A DNA stretch of 64,000 nt from Spizellomyces punctatus DAOM BR117 (taxonomy: Eukaryota > Chytridiomycota > Chytridiomycetes > Spizellomycetales > Spizellomycetaceae), in contig NW_015971548.1 of NCBI RefSeq assembly GCF_000182565.1, positions 148,212 to 212,211 on the forward strand. The letters are read 5' to 3'. The notes beneath the pieces are model-generated. The model did not search any database. It saw only the letters and a program-made list of their open reading frames with translations, and had not been told where the DNA came from. Position 1 is the stretch's first letter, and each line of letters opens with the position of its first letter. Of this stretch, positions 47,847 through 60,790 are shown in pieces. The position numbers were made by a program, and so were the translations under genes.

Positions 47847-48485
47847 TCTGGATTTCTTTTTACGATGCTTGATGAGGAACTTTGATTCCCGTCCAGCGGG
47901 AGTTTACGAGCAAAAGAGGGCACTCTGGACGGGCAACTTTCTTTCACATACATTCATAAATAAATACATCAAGGTTTTGCACCGCAACACACACACTCAA
48001 TGCAACCTCCTTTCCATCATTCCGCATTCTCTAAACTCTTGTCATCTCACACTCGTCGCACTACAACTTTGGAGTCGGGTAATTGATCAACCAGACGCGC
48101 TTTGTCGACGGAGGACACCAGCGTAAGCACTTTGTCCCGCTTGCCCGCTTGCCCGCATCTACTATATCGTGTATGTTTGATGAGATGTGAGTTTTGAAGG
48201 TAACTACTGTTGCACCACTTTCCTCCGTTTGGGACCCTCTTGACAACACGACGACCTGTGAGCTTTGTGCTATTCTCCGCGTGAGAGAATGCATGGGCAG
48301 CGGGTCGCATAACATCGGACGATATTGACAGCATTAACATAAAGGGGAAAAACCAGACCTTGCAATCAGAGTGTGATTCCACACAAAGCCGCTATGCAAT
48401 GACAAATGAATGATCTTATTTCGAACCACAGTTTTATCCAAAAATTTTAATTGCAATACATCAATGAATCTGTATCAGATCATAA

Positions 48486-51400
48486 CTAATATCCCTGCAC
48501 CACCTCTCCAATGCGATCGAGAAAACTGGAAGCCCGCGAGGTACTCCGAGGTGCATCGAGCTGGTCTTGACCAGATATCCTACTCGTCCTGTCCCAGTCT
48601 TTTCCATCGTCAAGTTGGTCGGTGGAAAGATCCATGCCAAACTCATCCATCCCAGCGATAGGTCGCTCCCGTACCGTCGCCCGTGGAGCTCCAGGCCGGG
48701 TGCCACTCCACTGCCGTCCTGTAGTTGTGACGTAACTGCTGGGACTGGGGCTGGCGGGTCTGGCTATTGGATCGGTGATGTTATTGGCGGTGCGAGGTGA
48801 TACGGCAGTGAGGTTGAGTGGTGTAGTACTGATATTGATGTCCAGTGTTGGAGGATTGCTACCCGCTCGACTCCGTGACCTGCTTTGGTAGCCGTTGCTA
48901 TTTATGCCCGACGTAATAACATTGGGGGAAGAGGGCGAAGGCCGCGCAAGACTCGCGCGATTTGAGCCAACATCATCCCCAACTCGACACCCGTCTCTCT
49001 GCAACAGTAGATCCACCTGGTTTCGCAATTTCCTAGAGAGATCACCTTGAAGCCGATTCAAATCGTCATCTTTCTGGTTATTTGCGTTCCGATAAATGTT
49101 GACCTCTTCCTGAAGTCTTTGTAACTGTTCTCCCACAGACTGATATTTTAGCCCCAAAACATTGTTATCTTGCTCTTTTTGATTGATGGTCGCTTGCAAG
49201 AGTTTAATTTGTCGTTGATATGACGCTTCAATTGAGGAGAGTTCAGATATACGGGCTTCCAAACTTAGGCGATCCGCGGAAGCCTCCGTCCCGTCAATCC
49301 TTAATCGGGAAATCTCCTCATTGAGCTTCTCGATCTGCAAGGCCTTTTGTTGTAGGTTTGCCCGCAGGTTTCCAACCTCCTGTTCCATCGCCGATTTGGC
49401 AACAGAAAACTTTTCCTGGACCGCAAGGAACTCTTCCTTCTTCTTCGTCTTGAGCGACTCAAAGCTCATTGTTTCGGCGTTGAGCTGTGATTGAAGCGAC
49501 GTGACGGTAGCCTGAAGCTCCGCGATACGGCGTTCCTGACTGTCAACGACATCGTCCCTTTCTCGTACCGCCCTCCGCAAACTTGCTTCCGCCTCCCGGA
49601 ATTGTTGTAATTGTCCTTGCGTCTCAGTCAAGGAAGCTTGGAGATCACTAATTTTATCAGCAACAACTACCAGACGCTCTTTATTCTGCTGCTTGAGATC
49701 CAACTTTTCAGAGATTTCTGTTTCAAGTCGTCTGGTGAGCTCCGCAAACCGCGACGACAATTCCGCATTTTCTTGCTGTTTCGATTGTATTTCGCGCAGG
49801 TGTAGAGCGCGCTGTGAGATCAATTCCTCCTTTTCTGCACGAAGCGCATCTTCCACCAGCCGGAACTGTTGAATCTCTTTCAGTCTCGAGTCATTTTGAG
49901 TTCGCAAATCTCCCGCTGCCGTCCGCAGTTCACCCAGATCTTGCGACAGGCGTATGTTCTCGTTATGCCGTTTACGTAGTTGTTTATCCATTTGCGAGAT
50001 TTCTTCCAGCTGCTGGGCGTTCTTTTCGACAAACGCCTGGAGTTCTGTCCGCAAATTGCTTTCTATTCCTTTCAAGTGCTCAATGTCCTGAAGATATACA
50101 GACTGTCGTGCGGTCAGGCGCTCAACCTCATGAACGTATTTGCGATGCTGCGAAGAAAGCTCCTCCAAATCAGCCAGTAGCTTACGTTCCCGTGCGCCCC
50201 CTTTTTCCACTTCGTCCAAGTATTGTTTCTCACGTCGAAGTAGCCGATCAATTTCTTTCCGGGCTTCGGCAAAGGCATGTCGCAAGTTCACGGACTCTTC
50301 ATGCTCCATATTTCTTTTCTGCAACGCAGACTTCAGCAATTTGATATCTTCATCACGCTGGGCAACCGCTTGATCAAGCTGCGAGACATGCGCTTCTAAT
50401 TGCACACGGCATTCCTTTTCCTTCAAGCACTCTGTTTCTTTCTCCCGCAACAGTTGCATGATTTTCCGGGCTTCCCGAGTTCGCGAGGATAAACGATCAG
50501 AGAGCTCTTTTCTATCTTGTGTATATTCATGTAACGTCTTCTCCTGATCCTCCGCTCGCTGCTGGTTCTCCGCTAAGAGTTTCTGCAGTTTCTGTACATT
50601 TGCTTCCAACCGCTCATTGGATTCAGTCCATTTCGCTGCTTCCTGTGCATATTTCTCTTGCCAATTTTGCAGTTCTTTACGAACCGTAGAGCACTCGGTT
50701 GACTTTGTCGAAAGCTCCTTTTCCAGAGATCGCTGATTGCTTTCATACCTTCTCTCTGTATTGCGAAGCTCTTGGAGATGGCTGCTATGCAAGGCTTGCA
50801 CTTCTTTGAGCAACTGGCAAGGACGGGACGGGTGAGGTTAATCTTTCGTGCAGATGCAGATGGGGAAGTCAAGGGGAGATTCACCTTATGGTATTCTCCT
50901 TCCAGTTGCGCATATCTTGACCGTTCTTCTTCTAGCAGACCCAATAAAGCTTTATCCGACCCGTAATGCTAGATAGTGGCTGTGAGCGACAGATACAGTT
51001 GTGGTTAACGGTGACCTACATACCTTGGCCGTTGCCCTTTGTTCTTTATTCACCAATTCTCTCCATGCATCACCGGAAGATGCTCTAGTACGCTTCTCTT
51101 CCCTCCCATTCGTCCCAACTGTATACTGACTCTCGCCGGCTGAGGATTGAGACTTGGACAGAGAATACGGGTTTGGAGAGGTGACATCATCAACAAACGA
51201 GTGCTTCCCCTCCCTGTCAACATGAATCCTTCCCCGGAACCCTTCATTCGTGGCATAACACACCTCCTCATTGGATCCACCACGCTGATTCCTTGTTGGA
51301 CTGCTAGGCCCAAAATTCTTTGGAGAAATATCGAGAAGGGCTCTTATTTGAGCGGCATTCATCCGGGGTCGGGAAGATGCGCTCGTGGCATTAGCAGCAT

Positions 51401-51629
51401 TATGGCTGCCTGACGGTCCTTCATCAGCAAAGGAAACCGCTGCTTGCGACCCGTTTGGTCGATTCGACGCGGTGGAGACGGGATGCGACAACCGATTCTG
51501 GGAAAACAATGCACGTTCACGCTCCAAATTCCGAAGACGCTCTTCCCGGGTATGCACAGGTGTATCAGCTACTGAAGAGCTCATTGGTGGCCAAGCAGGA
51601 AACCGTAAGTGAAGACTAGGTTTCTCCAA
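48486..51629 (-). CDS. Long coiled-coil protein
   Basis: Exons complement(48486..50813, 50885..50968, 51024..51629), in phase, about 1,005 residues from the ATG at 51629; Met16 (51584) is an equally good start. The N-terminal 200 residues are Ser/Asn-rich and probably disordered, with REERLRNLERERALF. Residues about 205-810 are an almost unbroken heptad-type coiled coil rich in Glu, Gln, Arg and Leu. The C-terminal 160 residues are again Ser/Pro/Arg-rich. No catalytic domain. The layout suits a cytoskeletal, centrosome/basal-body or Golgi tether protein; I cannot place it in a named family. Confidence 0.75.
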
Positions 51630-53100
51630 GAATGAAAAAGCAGACTACGTAGCACACGTCGTGTTCAACCTTTTCGTCAGCTTGGCACCCCTTTAATGGG
51701 AAACAATCAATAGGTACTCTTGCCGTATATGTCAATTCGTCTAGTGCAGACGTTGTTCTCCCTCAAAAATATCGTTAAACCCTTGCCAGTAAGACGCCTC
51801 ATATGGTATAAATCCATTGTTTGGAAGGACATCAAGATTGAGCATGTCGAAATCTCCGAACCCCTCAGCAGCCGCGTCTTTTTCATTTTTGTCCGAAAGT
51901 CCAGGACCACATCTGGGTGTGGTTATTAATAGATGCCATGCCCACTATGCACCTACTTTCAAATTCAAAGTTATTGGATACCACCGTCTTCATAGTTAGG
52001 TGCGACTTAACCATCCTCTATAACTGATATCAATATGAGCCTGGTATTATTGAGAACCAGAAATGTCCGATCGTCCAAATATTCCCTACATACAGACAAA
52101 ATCTACAAAAAGAGGCTGCCTCCTATGGATATAAATGCATTGGAAACGGTTCTGCTGAGGTACCCAAGGTGTCCATTCCATCTTCACGATGGGAACGGAT
52201 CAGACAAGCCAGTGCTTTTTCTAGAGTACAGCTGGTTCTTGACAAGGTTCGTACGATCGTCCGTAGCGTTCGCCTCGGCCAGATGCCGAGCTGTCACGCA
52301 TGAAGCCGCTCGTGTCGGCCTAATTACGCCCGAAGGTGGATGAGGTTTCCGAGCGCCGTAGAAGAGGATCGTGCTCCTCGTATTCATCGCACAGGGTAAG
52401 AAATGTCATTTTCGTTGTAAGACAGTTCGGGCATAACTCTAGAATGGGGTGTCCAGTGATGGTTCGATCTTGTCGCAAATTTAACTTTAAGAACTCTTCC
52501 ATACGAATGTATTATTCAAGTACACTGTCATGCAGGGACTCTTCAGCTTCTTTACGATGGGGCTCGATTATCAGCGAGGTTTACTGGTGGTTTACAGTCT
52601 TCTTTCCCGTTCCAGAGAGATTCAACGTGCGGTTCACCATTAGATTGACCAGCTATAATACCTACAGGCTCGTCTGGCTGGATGGTACGACGATTTGCAA
52701 AGTGATGCATTGCCCAAGCAAATGAATGCACAAGACAGTAGTATTCCAAACACTCTCACTCATAGCCATCCACTCCGTTCAACCACGGTCACCGGCAATC
52801 ACAAAGCCATCCATATTTCTCGTGCACTCATGCCCCACAATTTGTGTACGATACTATTCCACTAAAGGACAAGTTGTACTCTCAAATTCACGCAACCACT
52901 CTCCTGTAGCGACATGATCGCACCCGGTACGCTCGCAAACGCAAGTACGATATCTGTTTCGTTTTGAATTCCCATGCAACATTACAAAGTCGGCAAGGAT
53001 GACAACATCATTAATGAAACAGCTACGGTAGTACTCACGAGCATCAGTCCTGACTCGCTCCACGCATTCCAATCCCTAAAGTATGTGCTTATTCTGCTTC
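51630..53100. other. Gene-poor stretch
   Basis: Short ORFs on both strands (such as 52035-52343 plus and 52502-52320 minus) overlap and share no family signature. A minus-strand exon-like piece around 53080-52865 with a GTGAGT donor could be the tail of the membrane-protein gene next door, but the phases do not agree with 53391-53101. Nothing firm. Confidence 0.35.
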
Positions 53101-53687
53101 TCATGCGTTGCTACTGCCTCCAGCACGACCTCCCTCCTCTTCCTGACTAGGAGTAAGCAACTTGCCAAACACTCTCCATGCGTCCGGACCCCGTATCGCA
53201 AATACAGAAAATGCACCAAGCATGTTTGACGCGGTAGGGTATTCTGCCGTAAATGCTTCTAGGTGGGCTACGGTACTGGCAGCATTTACCAACAATATCA
53301 CTGCCAACAATCTCGTGGCCACTTTATACAACCCTTTTTCTGGAAGGATAAATCCACGCTGGCGAGAAGGCCATGCAAAGATTTTCCTCATGACAACAAT
53401 CCCGGGGTATCATAGTGCAGATGGAGCCTAACCGCACACTGCATAGTGACAGTACGACCCTTATGCCAGAAAAAAGGAAGGATACGCACCTGTGATATAT
53501 CACCCTCGGCTCTCCCCTCAAGCGGGGGTTGGGGGTTGGTCTTCACTTCTATAGCCTCCACCATACCGGGATTGATTTTGTCATCTTCCCAGAGCGTCAC
53601 TAAAACTATGCCCGCTGCCGCGACGATGTGGGAAAATGAGAACAAAATAAATGTGGGTGTGGTGGAAGCAGTAGATGTGAGAGTCAA
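53101..53687 (-). CDS. Small membrane protein, unresolved exons
   Basis: Two exon-like ORFs. 53687-53461 gives a hydrophobic segment (FSFSHIVAAAGIVLVTLWED) followed by a polar stretch, ending at a GTGCGT donor. 53391-53101 gives a second membrane segment (VATRLLAVILLVNAASTVAH), then FTAEYPTASNMLGAFSVFAI and a polar Glu/Gly-rich tail. The two read as one small multi-pass protein, but I could not find an acceptor in the right phase, so the model is incomplete. No family is recognised. Confidence 0.4.
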
Positions 53688-53763
53688 CCCTCACTTGAGG
53701 GGAGAACCAGGCCTGCAGAGAGTAATCAACGCCTGGAACGACTTGCTTCACATGTTCATTTAG

Positions 53764-55901
53764 ATGTTTTCACACCTAGTTAAAAGACTTCAGATACCAA
53801 TGATTACCGACGTTACTTAAATCTGCACTTAACTTGGACTAGATCTCTTCCCGCCGGCGCGAGCCTGTCATGGTCCTCTGGCCACGGCGGCAGAAAAACA
53901 GATTCATATATGAATCGAAGACCTCTTGAACCACATCACCTGAAGCAAGTTTAACGTACCGTTCCACTCCACGGTGTGCCCATTTTCAACCAGATAAATA
54001 AGCGAGTCGTTGCTGACCATTCCTGTTGGATTGTTTCTGTCTACATTGTCGACAGCGGCAATTATACCCTGATGTGCCTTCGGGGGAGGAATATTCTGCT
54101 CAGTATCCCACGTTAGGGGTCCTTGTCATGACAGGGCCTCAACAGGCCAGGTGCGGCAGGCCTGCAACGAAAGATTTCTCGTACTCGCTGAACATTGGTG
54201 CGAAACAAGGTTTTGAACGTTTTTGTCATTGATCGTGTGGGTCTCTTGGCAGAGAGAGTGAAAATACGGGAGAGAAGAGTCAACCGCCGGGGCTTTTGAA
54301 ATGATATCAGTTCCGGCTTCTTCCTAGTGCAGGCGGCGCGGAAAACGGCAAACGACCAATTTTGGGTATTTGACCGCTAGATGGATCTGGGGCTTGCACA
54401 TGCCTGCGACTCACATACCTGCGATACACACGGCTTTGGAGTCAAAACGTCACCAGCCAGCTTTTTCAATGGCACACAGAACGGCAAAAGACGACACAGA
54501 TATGCTACTTCCACCTATTTTGCTATTTGTTGTTGTTTTTGCCATTTGAAAAGCTGTGAAACGCAGGCATGTGAGTCTCAGCATCCTGGCGATGGCAGTG
54601 AAAAAAGAACCCTCGTCTTCACCCCACGTCCAACAGTATCATGGCTGCTCCAGAAGGCTGCTCTGCCATGGGGGTATTAAAAAGATTCCAACGACTACCC
54701 ACTTGTAGACCAGGCATCAAATAGTTTTAACAGCTGCTGCTGGCGTACAGTAGATAGTGTATTACGTAAATGATCGTGACAAGTAACTAAGCCACATGTC
54801 GGACAATTTCATCTATCCATTTTTGTACATCCAAAAGGACCATCGTTTTGGTGTAGCGAGAAGGGTAATGCACAAGAATTGCCGGAATGACTGGCCCACC
54901 CATTCCCACCTAGTCCGACGATGCCTACGCTACGCTGTGTAGCCAACCCAATGCCAATGGTGCGCCAACCAGCAACCACATTCGGGGGGAAATCAACGCA
55001 CAATTCTGGGTCCCGCAAATGTAGTTGCGTGGGCCTTGAGTTCAGGGAAATTTACGCTAGATTGCAGTGATGGCGGCTGGCTGTCGTCATGGCCTGCAAC
55101 AGCAAAGTCCTTCGTCAAAGGTTGGAATTTCCATTGCTGGAAAGCAGAAAGCGTCCTAAATTTTCTAAAGGGCATGATAGGTCTCGTTGTCGGAACTTCA
55201 TTCGAACAGCATACTAGACTTTGACAGCAACGTTGCATAATTGTGTATTTTCTCCCCTTTTATCCTTATCGAAGCTATTGAAGGGGGTTATCTGCAGCCC
55301 TAGTCTCTTTACTTTGTATGTAGAAGAGCCGGCAGGTATTCCTCCACCTCATCTTACAGTGCTCAAAGACTTCCTGATTCTGTTTAATGGCTTATGTCTA
55401 GCGTTTTTAACCAACATGTCCATGGTTTCTTATTCGTTCATGTCCGGATGTAAGCTTGATGGGGACCAGGAAAGACTATTCAACTGCAGCATGTTAATAA
55501 ACTTTTCGTAACCTTTAACAACGATATGAAGAAACGACTGGGGAGATGTCTGTACCTTCTGGACGCTGCCTTTTATGGCTGACCTTCCAAAACGCGTGAT
55601 GACAACAGGCGGCGGTGGCAGGGAGTGCCTGTCAACCTCCACCCATTTTAACCATCTCGATTCGACAGCTTTTCGGCGATCTACGTACATATTCTGTCTT
55701 CTTATTGGCCGCGCAGAAGCGCTCTTCATTTGCGGTGACTTTGTAAAGGGTAAGATTGCCGATCTTACGCAGATTGCTGTTACCAACAAATGTTGTCTGT
55801 GTGTCGCTGGGCGAACGGCAAGGTGTTTCCCAAGATGTATTGACGCATGCCTCTCCAGCAGTCCACCTAGCCAAAGAATAAGTTTATGTCATACAATTGA
55901 G
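53764..55901. other. Intergenic, upstream of the GATA gene
   Basis: No clear gene. A minus-strand stretch at 54130-53830 reads plausibly (DNVDRNNPTGMVSNDSLIYL) but has no start or consistent exon chain. The frame of the GATA ORF is open upstream to 55575, but that part is Cys/Ser-rich and looks untranslated. Confidence 0.4.
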
Positions 55902-57305
55902 ATGGCCCACCTCGCCTTTTCACCTTCACGGAACTCAATGCCTCCGACACCACCCGAGTATGCAAGGTTCAAAGAACCCTCCGTTGTGATTGCCCTCCAT
56001 CAGACGCCTTCCACAATGGTCGAGGTAACAAACGAAGACCATGTGCCGCCCATAGCTGACGGAAGTTCATGCCGGCGATCCACGTCGCCCTTGGGAGAGT
56101 TTCGACTATCGTCGTCCGATATGCAAGGTCAACCACAATCATCTCTAAATTGCACAACACTGATCCAAAAGGACGAGGACGACGAAGAGGCTCGTAAGGG
56201 AGTTCACTCTGCGGAACTGGAAACTATGCCTGGTACAGGCAAGAGAAAACGGGCTGAAGCCGTTGAGCTTTGGGCAAAGAAGAAACCAGCGGCAGGGGAG
56301 GCTGCTGAACCACGGTCCCTGCTTGTAAAGCTCAATCTGGAGAGCCATAACTCTGGTTTTGCTCGGAAGGATTCGTTGCCACGCCATTCACCATCTCGAA
56401 TCAAACAATCGCCAACGGCTTCCGTTACCCCCGGAGCCGGCGAGGACCGGTGTGTGGTTTGCGGAACAAGAGAAACGCCACAATGGAGAAGGGGTCCGTG
56501 GGGACCTCGCACGCTATGCAATGCTTGCGGCGTTAAATATGCCGCCGGTAATCTCATCATTCCCGGTGCCAATATTGAGGCCGACCACCCGCCAAATCGA
56601 GAACTTAAAAAGAAGGCGACCCCGAATTCACCTGCCGCGAATGAGCGGGCAGCGGACGCGCGCACGACTTCAGCAAAACCCCGACCACTTACCCGCAGGT
56701 CTACTCCGTCGAAGCGATCAACATTTGCAAGCAACGAACAAGTCGAAGTTGCCACCGTCAAATCTCCGGTTCGAGATGTCAAAGGAAAAGCGTCTTTCAG
56801 TACTCGGCGGCAGTCCCGAGCCGACCGGGAGAAGACACGAGAACAGCCTGACAGTATTAGGATAGCATGTGATGAGTCTGATACCTCTGAGGAAACGGAT
56901 GATGACAATGACGATCCAGCCCTGACAAAGGCAAAATTAGAGAGACAAATTAGAGAGCTCCGACGCCGTCTTATGGTTTCAGACGCCATTAACAAGCAGC
57001 TAGAGCAGTGCATTTTAAAGCTTGTGGGAGAAGATGAGGAACTAGACGGTTGTCTCGCTGTCATAATTCGGAAAGCGGCAAGACTTCTTCGAAGCGCGAC
57101 AATAAGGCACGTTAGGCACAGATCGCCCTCTGGTCATTCAATATCACGATCGACTCTCAAGATACCCCATGAAAGAAACGATATCCCGGAATCGGCTGCC
57201 GCTAACCTGTTGCTTGGCACTTGCATCGAGGAAGAGGAACTTCCTACAATCGCAAATTTCTGCCGGGCTGTTCACGGACGGTACACGTATATGCGACGAT
57301 GTTAA
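55902..57305 (+). CDS. GATA-type zinc-finger transcription factor
   Basis: A 467-residue nuclear protein from the ATG at 55902; the same frame is open back to an ATG at 55575, but the added part has no domain-like character. One GATA finger, Cys-X2-Cys-X18-Cys-X2-Cys, lies at residues about 184-209 ([20 protein letters not shown], then TLCNACG), the spacing common in fungal GATA factors. Basic, Ser/Pro-rich linkers flank it. A helix with heptads ([20 protein letters not shown]) near 56940-57030 may dimerise. Such factors control nitrogen use, light or siderophore genes; the target here is unknown. In-frame introns cannot be ruled out. Confidence 0.85.
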   Translation: MAHLAFSPSRNSMPPTPPEYARFKEPSVVIALHQTPSTMVEVTNEDHVPPIADGSSCRRSTSPLGEFRLSSSDMQGQPQSSLNCTTLIQKDEDDEEARKGVHSAELETMPGTGKRKRAEAVELWAKKKPAAGEAAEPRSLLVKLNLESHNSGFARKDSLPRHSPSRIKQSPTASVTPGAGEDRCVVCGTRETPQWRRGPWGPRTLCNACGVKYAAGNLIIPGANIEADHPPNRELKKKATPNSPAANERAADARTTSAKPRPLTRRSTPSKRSTFASNEQVEVATVKSPVRDVKGKASFSTRRQSRADREKTREQPDSIRIACDESDTSEETDDDNDDPALTKAKLERQIRELRRRLMVSDAINKQLEQCILKLVGEDEELDGCLAVIIRKAARLLRSATIRHVRHRSPSGHSISRSTLKIPHERNDIPESAAANLLLGTCIEEEELPTIANFCRAVHGRYTYMRRC

Positions 57306-58329
57306 GCATGCTTCGATGTCGAATGAAGTTATCGCTGCGAATCGGGCCAGATATAGTCATGTCAAACTCCACATGTACAGATTTAGATACCGAATGTCGA
57401 CGAGTCGACCTTTCATGAGTGACTAACACTCGGCGTGATACTTGGCTGGTTTGATACGGGCGCTATTGTGGCGTAAAGTGTCCTGAGGTTATAGATTGAA
57501 TGTCTATATTTGCATTTGAGAAAAGTCCTTGCAATTTCGTAAATATATACTACTGTCACTCTTGTCATTAGCTATGGTCATGCTTCCTTTTAACAACCGT
57601 TCCGTTGCCTTTATGTTTGTTTCCCTTTACGTTGTCTAAGGAGCGCGGTACCGGCGCGGTCTGTAAAGCGGGAGTCGCAGGTTAGATAAAGACATGCTAC
57701 GGTCTGGATCGAAAGACAATGAAGGGAGTATATGTTCTTTGAGTATATGTTCTTCATCATGACAGAGTCTTTGCGAACGTTTGTCATAGTGGGCACTAGT
57801 GGTTGCAATGTGTATACCAATTCTTTCTCGTCACTACATGTATGGTGAACCTCTTGCCCGTAAGTTACTATTGTGCATTAAATGGATTACGATCAGATCT
57901 TTGAGGGATGCGTCTCATTACTATACTCACTAGTTGGACTTCCTGCTGCATGACAGCATCAGCTCTCTATACTGCACGAATGGTGAGACTGTTCGTACCT
58001 TGTCAGGTAGGGTTAGGCTATTGCACGAGATTATATTATTACTATTCTGAGGAAGCCACGCTAACAGGTGTACTGGCGATGGAGCTATCCACGACAGAGA
58101 TATGATATGATTGATCCAATCCTACAGTTGTCTTAACGAGATCAAAAGCGTTCTTGCGCCCGACTTGCGGAACCAAAATTTTACATTTTCCAACCACATC
58201 ACACATTTAGTAGCAAAAAAGCAGGAGCTGCTGCATATGCCCTGCGATGGGCATACTCTACTGGGTTACAAACAATTTCACATCTTCGTAGAATTTCATA
58301 TCAACTTGCGATCAAATCTGGAAACTAGT
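57306..58329. other. Intergenic between convergent genes
   Basis: 3' flanks of the GATA gene (plus) and the permease (minus). No gene or RNA recognised. Confidence 0.5.
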
Positions 58330-60790
58330 CTACAGTGTTTCGGTGCTGTACTTTTCGTCATTTGCGTAAGATTTTCGCAGCTCAGAGTGTCGGTAACCGT
58401 AACAAACGTAAATGACGGCACCGATCGCCATCCAGATAAATACACGAGCGATACTTGCAGGAGTGGTTTGGGTGAGTAGAGCAATCACGGATGCGGCGGA
58501 TACTGCAGGGAAGATTCCGTATTAGCAAATATTAGAATGAGGCAGGCACAGAGTGGGACTTACATGCTGGAATCACAAATCCGCCAATTTTGCCGCCGGG
58601 AACACTGAACCCTCTGGGCCGGTCTGGGTCGGTAATCTTCAAGACGATGGTCGACAGTGAGACGAAAAAGAAGGCCACTAAAGACAAGATGTATAAATAA
58701 AGAATAATACATTTACAAAAATGCAATCACCGTCCACTTACACAAGGTACCGACGGAAGTCAAATTGCCCAAGATATCTACAGGAAGCAAACCAGCAAAC
58801 AGTGCGCAGATAACTCCAGTGGTGATGGTAGTGACATAGGGGGTCTTGAATCGAGGGTGGAGGCGTGAAAACGTCTTTGGGAGAAGACCGTCCTCGGCCA
58901 TGGCGTGGAAGATACGAGGTTGACCCAGCAACATGGTAAGGATGACAGAAGTCAAACCAGCAAGAGCACCAAAGGAGATAATGATGGTGAACCATCGCAA
59001 GTTGACACCCTGCGCCTTGGCTGCCTCGAAAATGTTGGTCGATACGGGTGCTTTGGGGTCAATCTAAAATACAATTGACCAATGTAAGCTTTCATGTCTT
59101 TCAAGTACCAATAATGCAGTGAGCACCTACCAGAGAGTATGGTCGGAGACCCGCCATGACGGCACTAACGGCAATGTACAAAATGGTGCAGATACTGAGA
59201 GATCCAATAATACCAATAGGGAGATCACGTTGGGGCCTTTTTGCTTCTTGCGCAGTTGTGGAGACAGCGTCGAATCCGATGTACGCGAAGAAGACAGTGA
59301 CCGCGCCAGCAAAGATACCAGGGACTCCGTATTTCTTTGGTCCTTCTTGTGCAGGGACGAATGGTGAATAGTTTTGGGGGTTGATAAACTTGATACCTGC
59401 GCAGATAAGAATGGATCAGTTTTCTTCTCGTTCATTTGTGGCTGGGGAATTATACATACCGGCGAAGATGAACATCAACGTAATGACAACTTTCACGACG
59501 ACAAATAAGTTGTTGACTCGCGATGATTCTTTAATACCGACGACCAGAAGAGTGGTGACTGCAACAACAATAGCGATAGCGGGTAGCTGCCAGTCGTAAA
59601 TGTGTGAGCGGATTCGTCACATACAGTTGCGAGGTAGTTATACTTACGTTGATCCATGGGTAGCACCATTCGGCACCGCATTTGACAGCATTCCTTGCAA
59701 AGTGCGCTGAATCAACCTTTTCACCTTTGTATTCAGCGCCAGATTCCAGCCAGACAAATGGCGCCTGTAATGAAATGAGGCTTAGCATTCTACATTTAAC
59801 ATGATAACTACAACGGCCAGATCCTTACGTTGACCAATCTGGCATCCACTGAAGTATCCGAGTCAGTGACATCGTCAATGAACTTTACAAGATAGCTGGA
59901 CCATCCAACAGCTACTGTCGCAGCTCCGACCAAGCTGTAGCAGACGGCGTATGAGTTAAGAAATTACGTCAAACATGTCCAGTAACTTGAATTCACACTC
60001 ACTATTCAAGCATCCTAGAGTGGTTATACCATGTAAGTACGGTTCACCTTTGCGCACGCAAAAGTAAGTCGCATGAATACTTACAAGTCCCATCCAACAA
60101 TCCAAGCCAAAAACTCGCCCATTGCCGCGTAGGTGACTATTCAGTGACGCGCAATGATTGATCAACTATATGATTTTGATTACGTGAACCGATCACTAGA
60201 AAACTCACATGAATATGCACTGCCAGAGGCGGGGATCATGGAAGCCAACTCTGCATAGCACATTGATGCTTTTGGATAATATTAGCCATAATTATGCAAC
60301 GCATTATAAAGCAATCATGATTATCTCACCAAGGCCACATAGAGTTCCCGCGATTATAAAGGAAATGATCAAGGCGGGACCTGTAAGAGAGTCATACAAT
60401 TTAGAGAGACGTGTCGCATCGCATCGCAAAAAAGGTATTAAGAAAACACCTACCAGCATGATCCTTTGCGGCTGTACCCGTCAGCACAAAGATACCTGCC
60501 CCGATAATAGCGCCAATACCAAGCAGAGTCAAATCAAGACCAGTGAGTGTACGTTTGTATTCAACTTGGTCCATTTGCGCGTGAAGACGGTCGATGCTTT
60601 TGGTGCCGAAAAAACGTCGTCCGATTGACGTTGACATGACGGCACTGTGGACAGGACCAAAGGGATGCCGCCGGTGCTATTAGAGATCCAATTAGCTGCT
60701 TATAGCTGGCACCATTCTACTAATAAATCGCCTCACCCTTGACCCTTCAGGAGCATACTCCACGGGTGATGTGTTAATCTTGTCGTCCAT
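58330..60790 (-). CDS. CAT-family amino acid permease (APC superfamily)
   Basis: Plasma or vacuolar membrane carrier for (cationic) amino acids. About a dozen small exons. The first (MDDKINTSPVEYAPEGSR, 60790-60735) splices to a second that holds FGTKSIDRLHAQ and TLLGIGAIIGAGIFVLTGTA, the substrate-binding first helix. Later pieces: ASMIPASGSAYSY, EFLAWIVGWDL, VGWSSYLVKFI, an extracellular loop with WCYPWIN, KVVITLMFIFAG, FFAYIGFDAVSTTAQE (59250), MAEDGLLPKTFSRLHPRFKT (58860) and a final helix before a TAG at 58332-58330. Twelve to fourteen helices are expected. The EAKRPQRDLP loop is typical of CAT transporters. Exon ends are approximate. Confidence 0.88.

Noticed and set aside
53830-54130. 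Possible short gene on the minus strand
   Set aside because: One plausible stretch only, with no start and only an unrealistically short intron to continue it.
56204-57064. 286-codon minus-strand ORF opposite the GATA gene
   Set aside because: Ser-rich antisense shadow of the GATA coding sequence.
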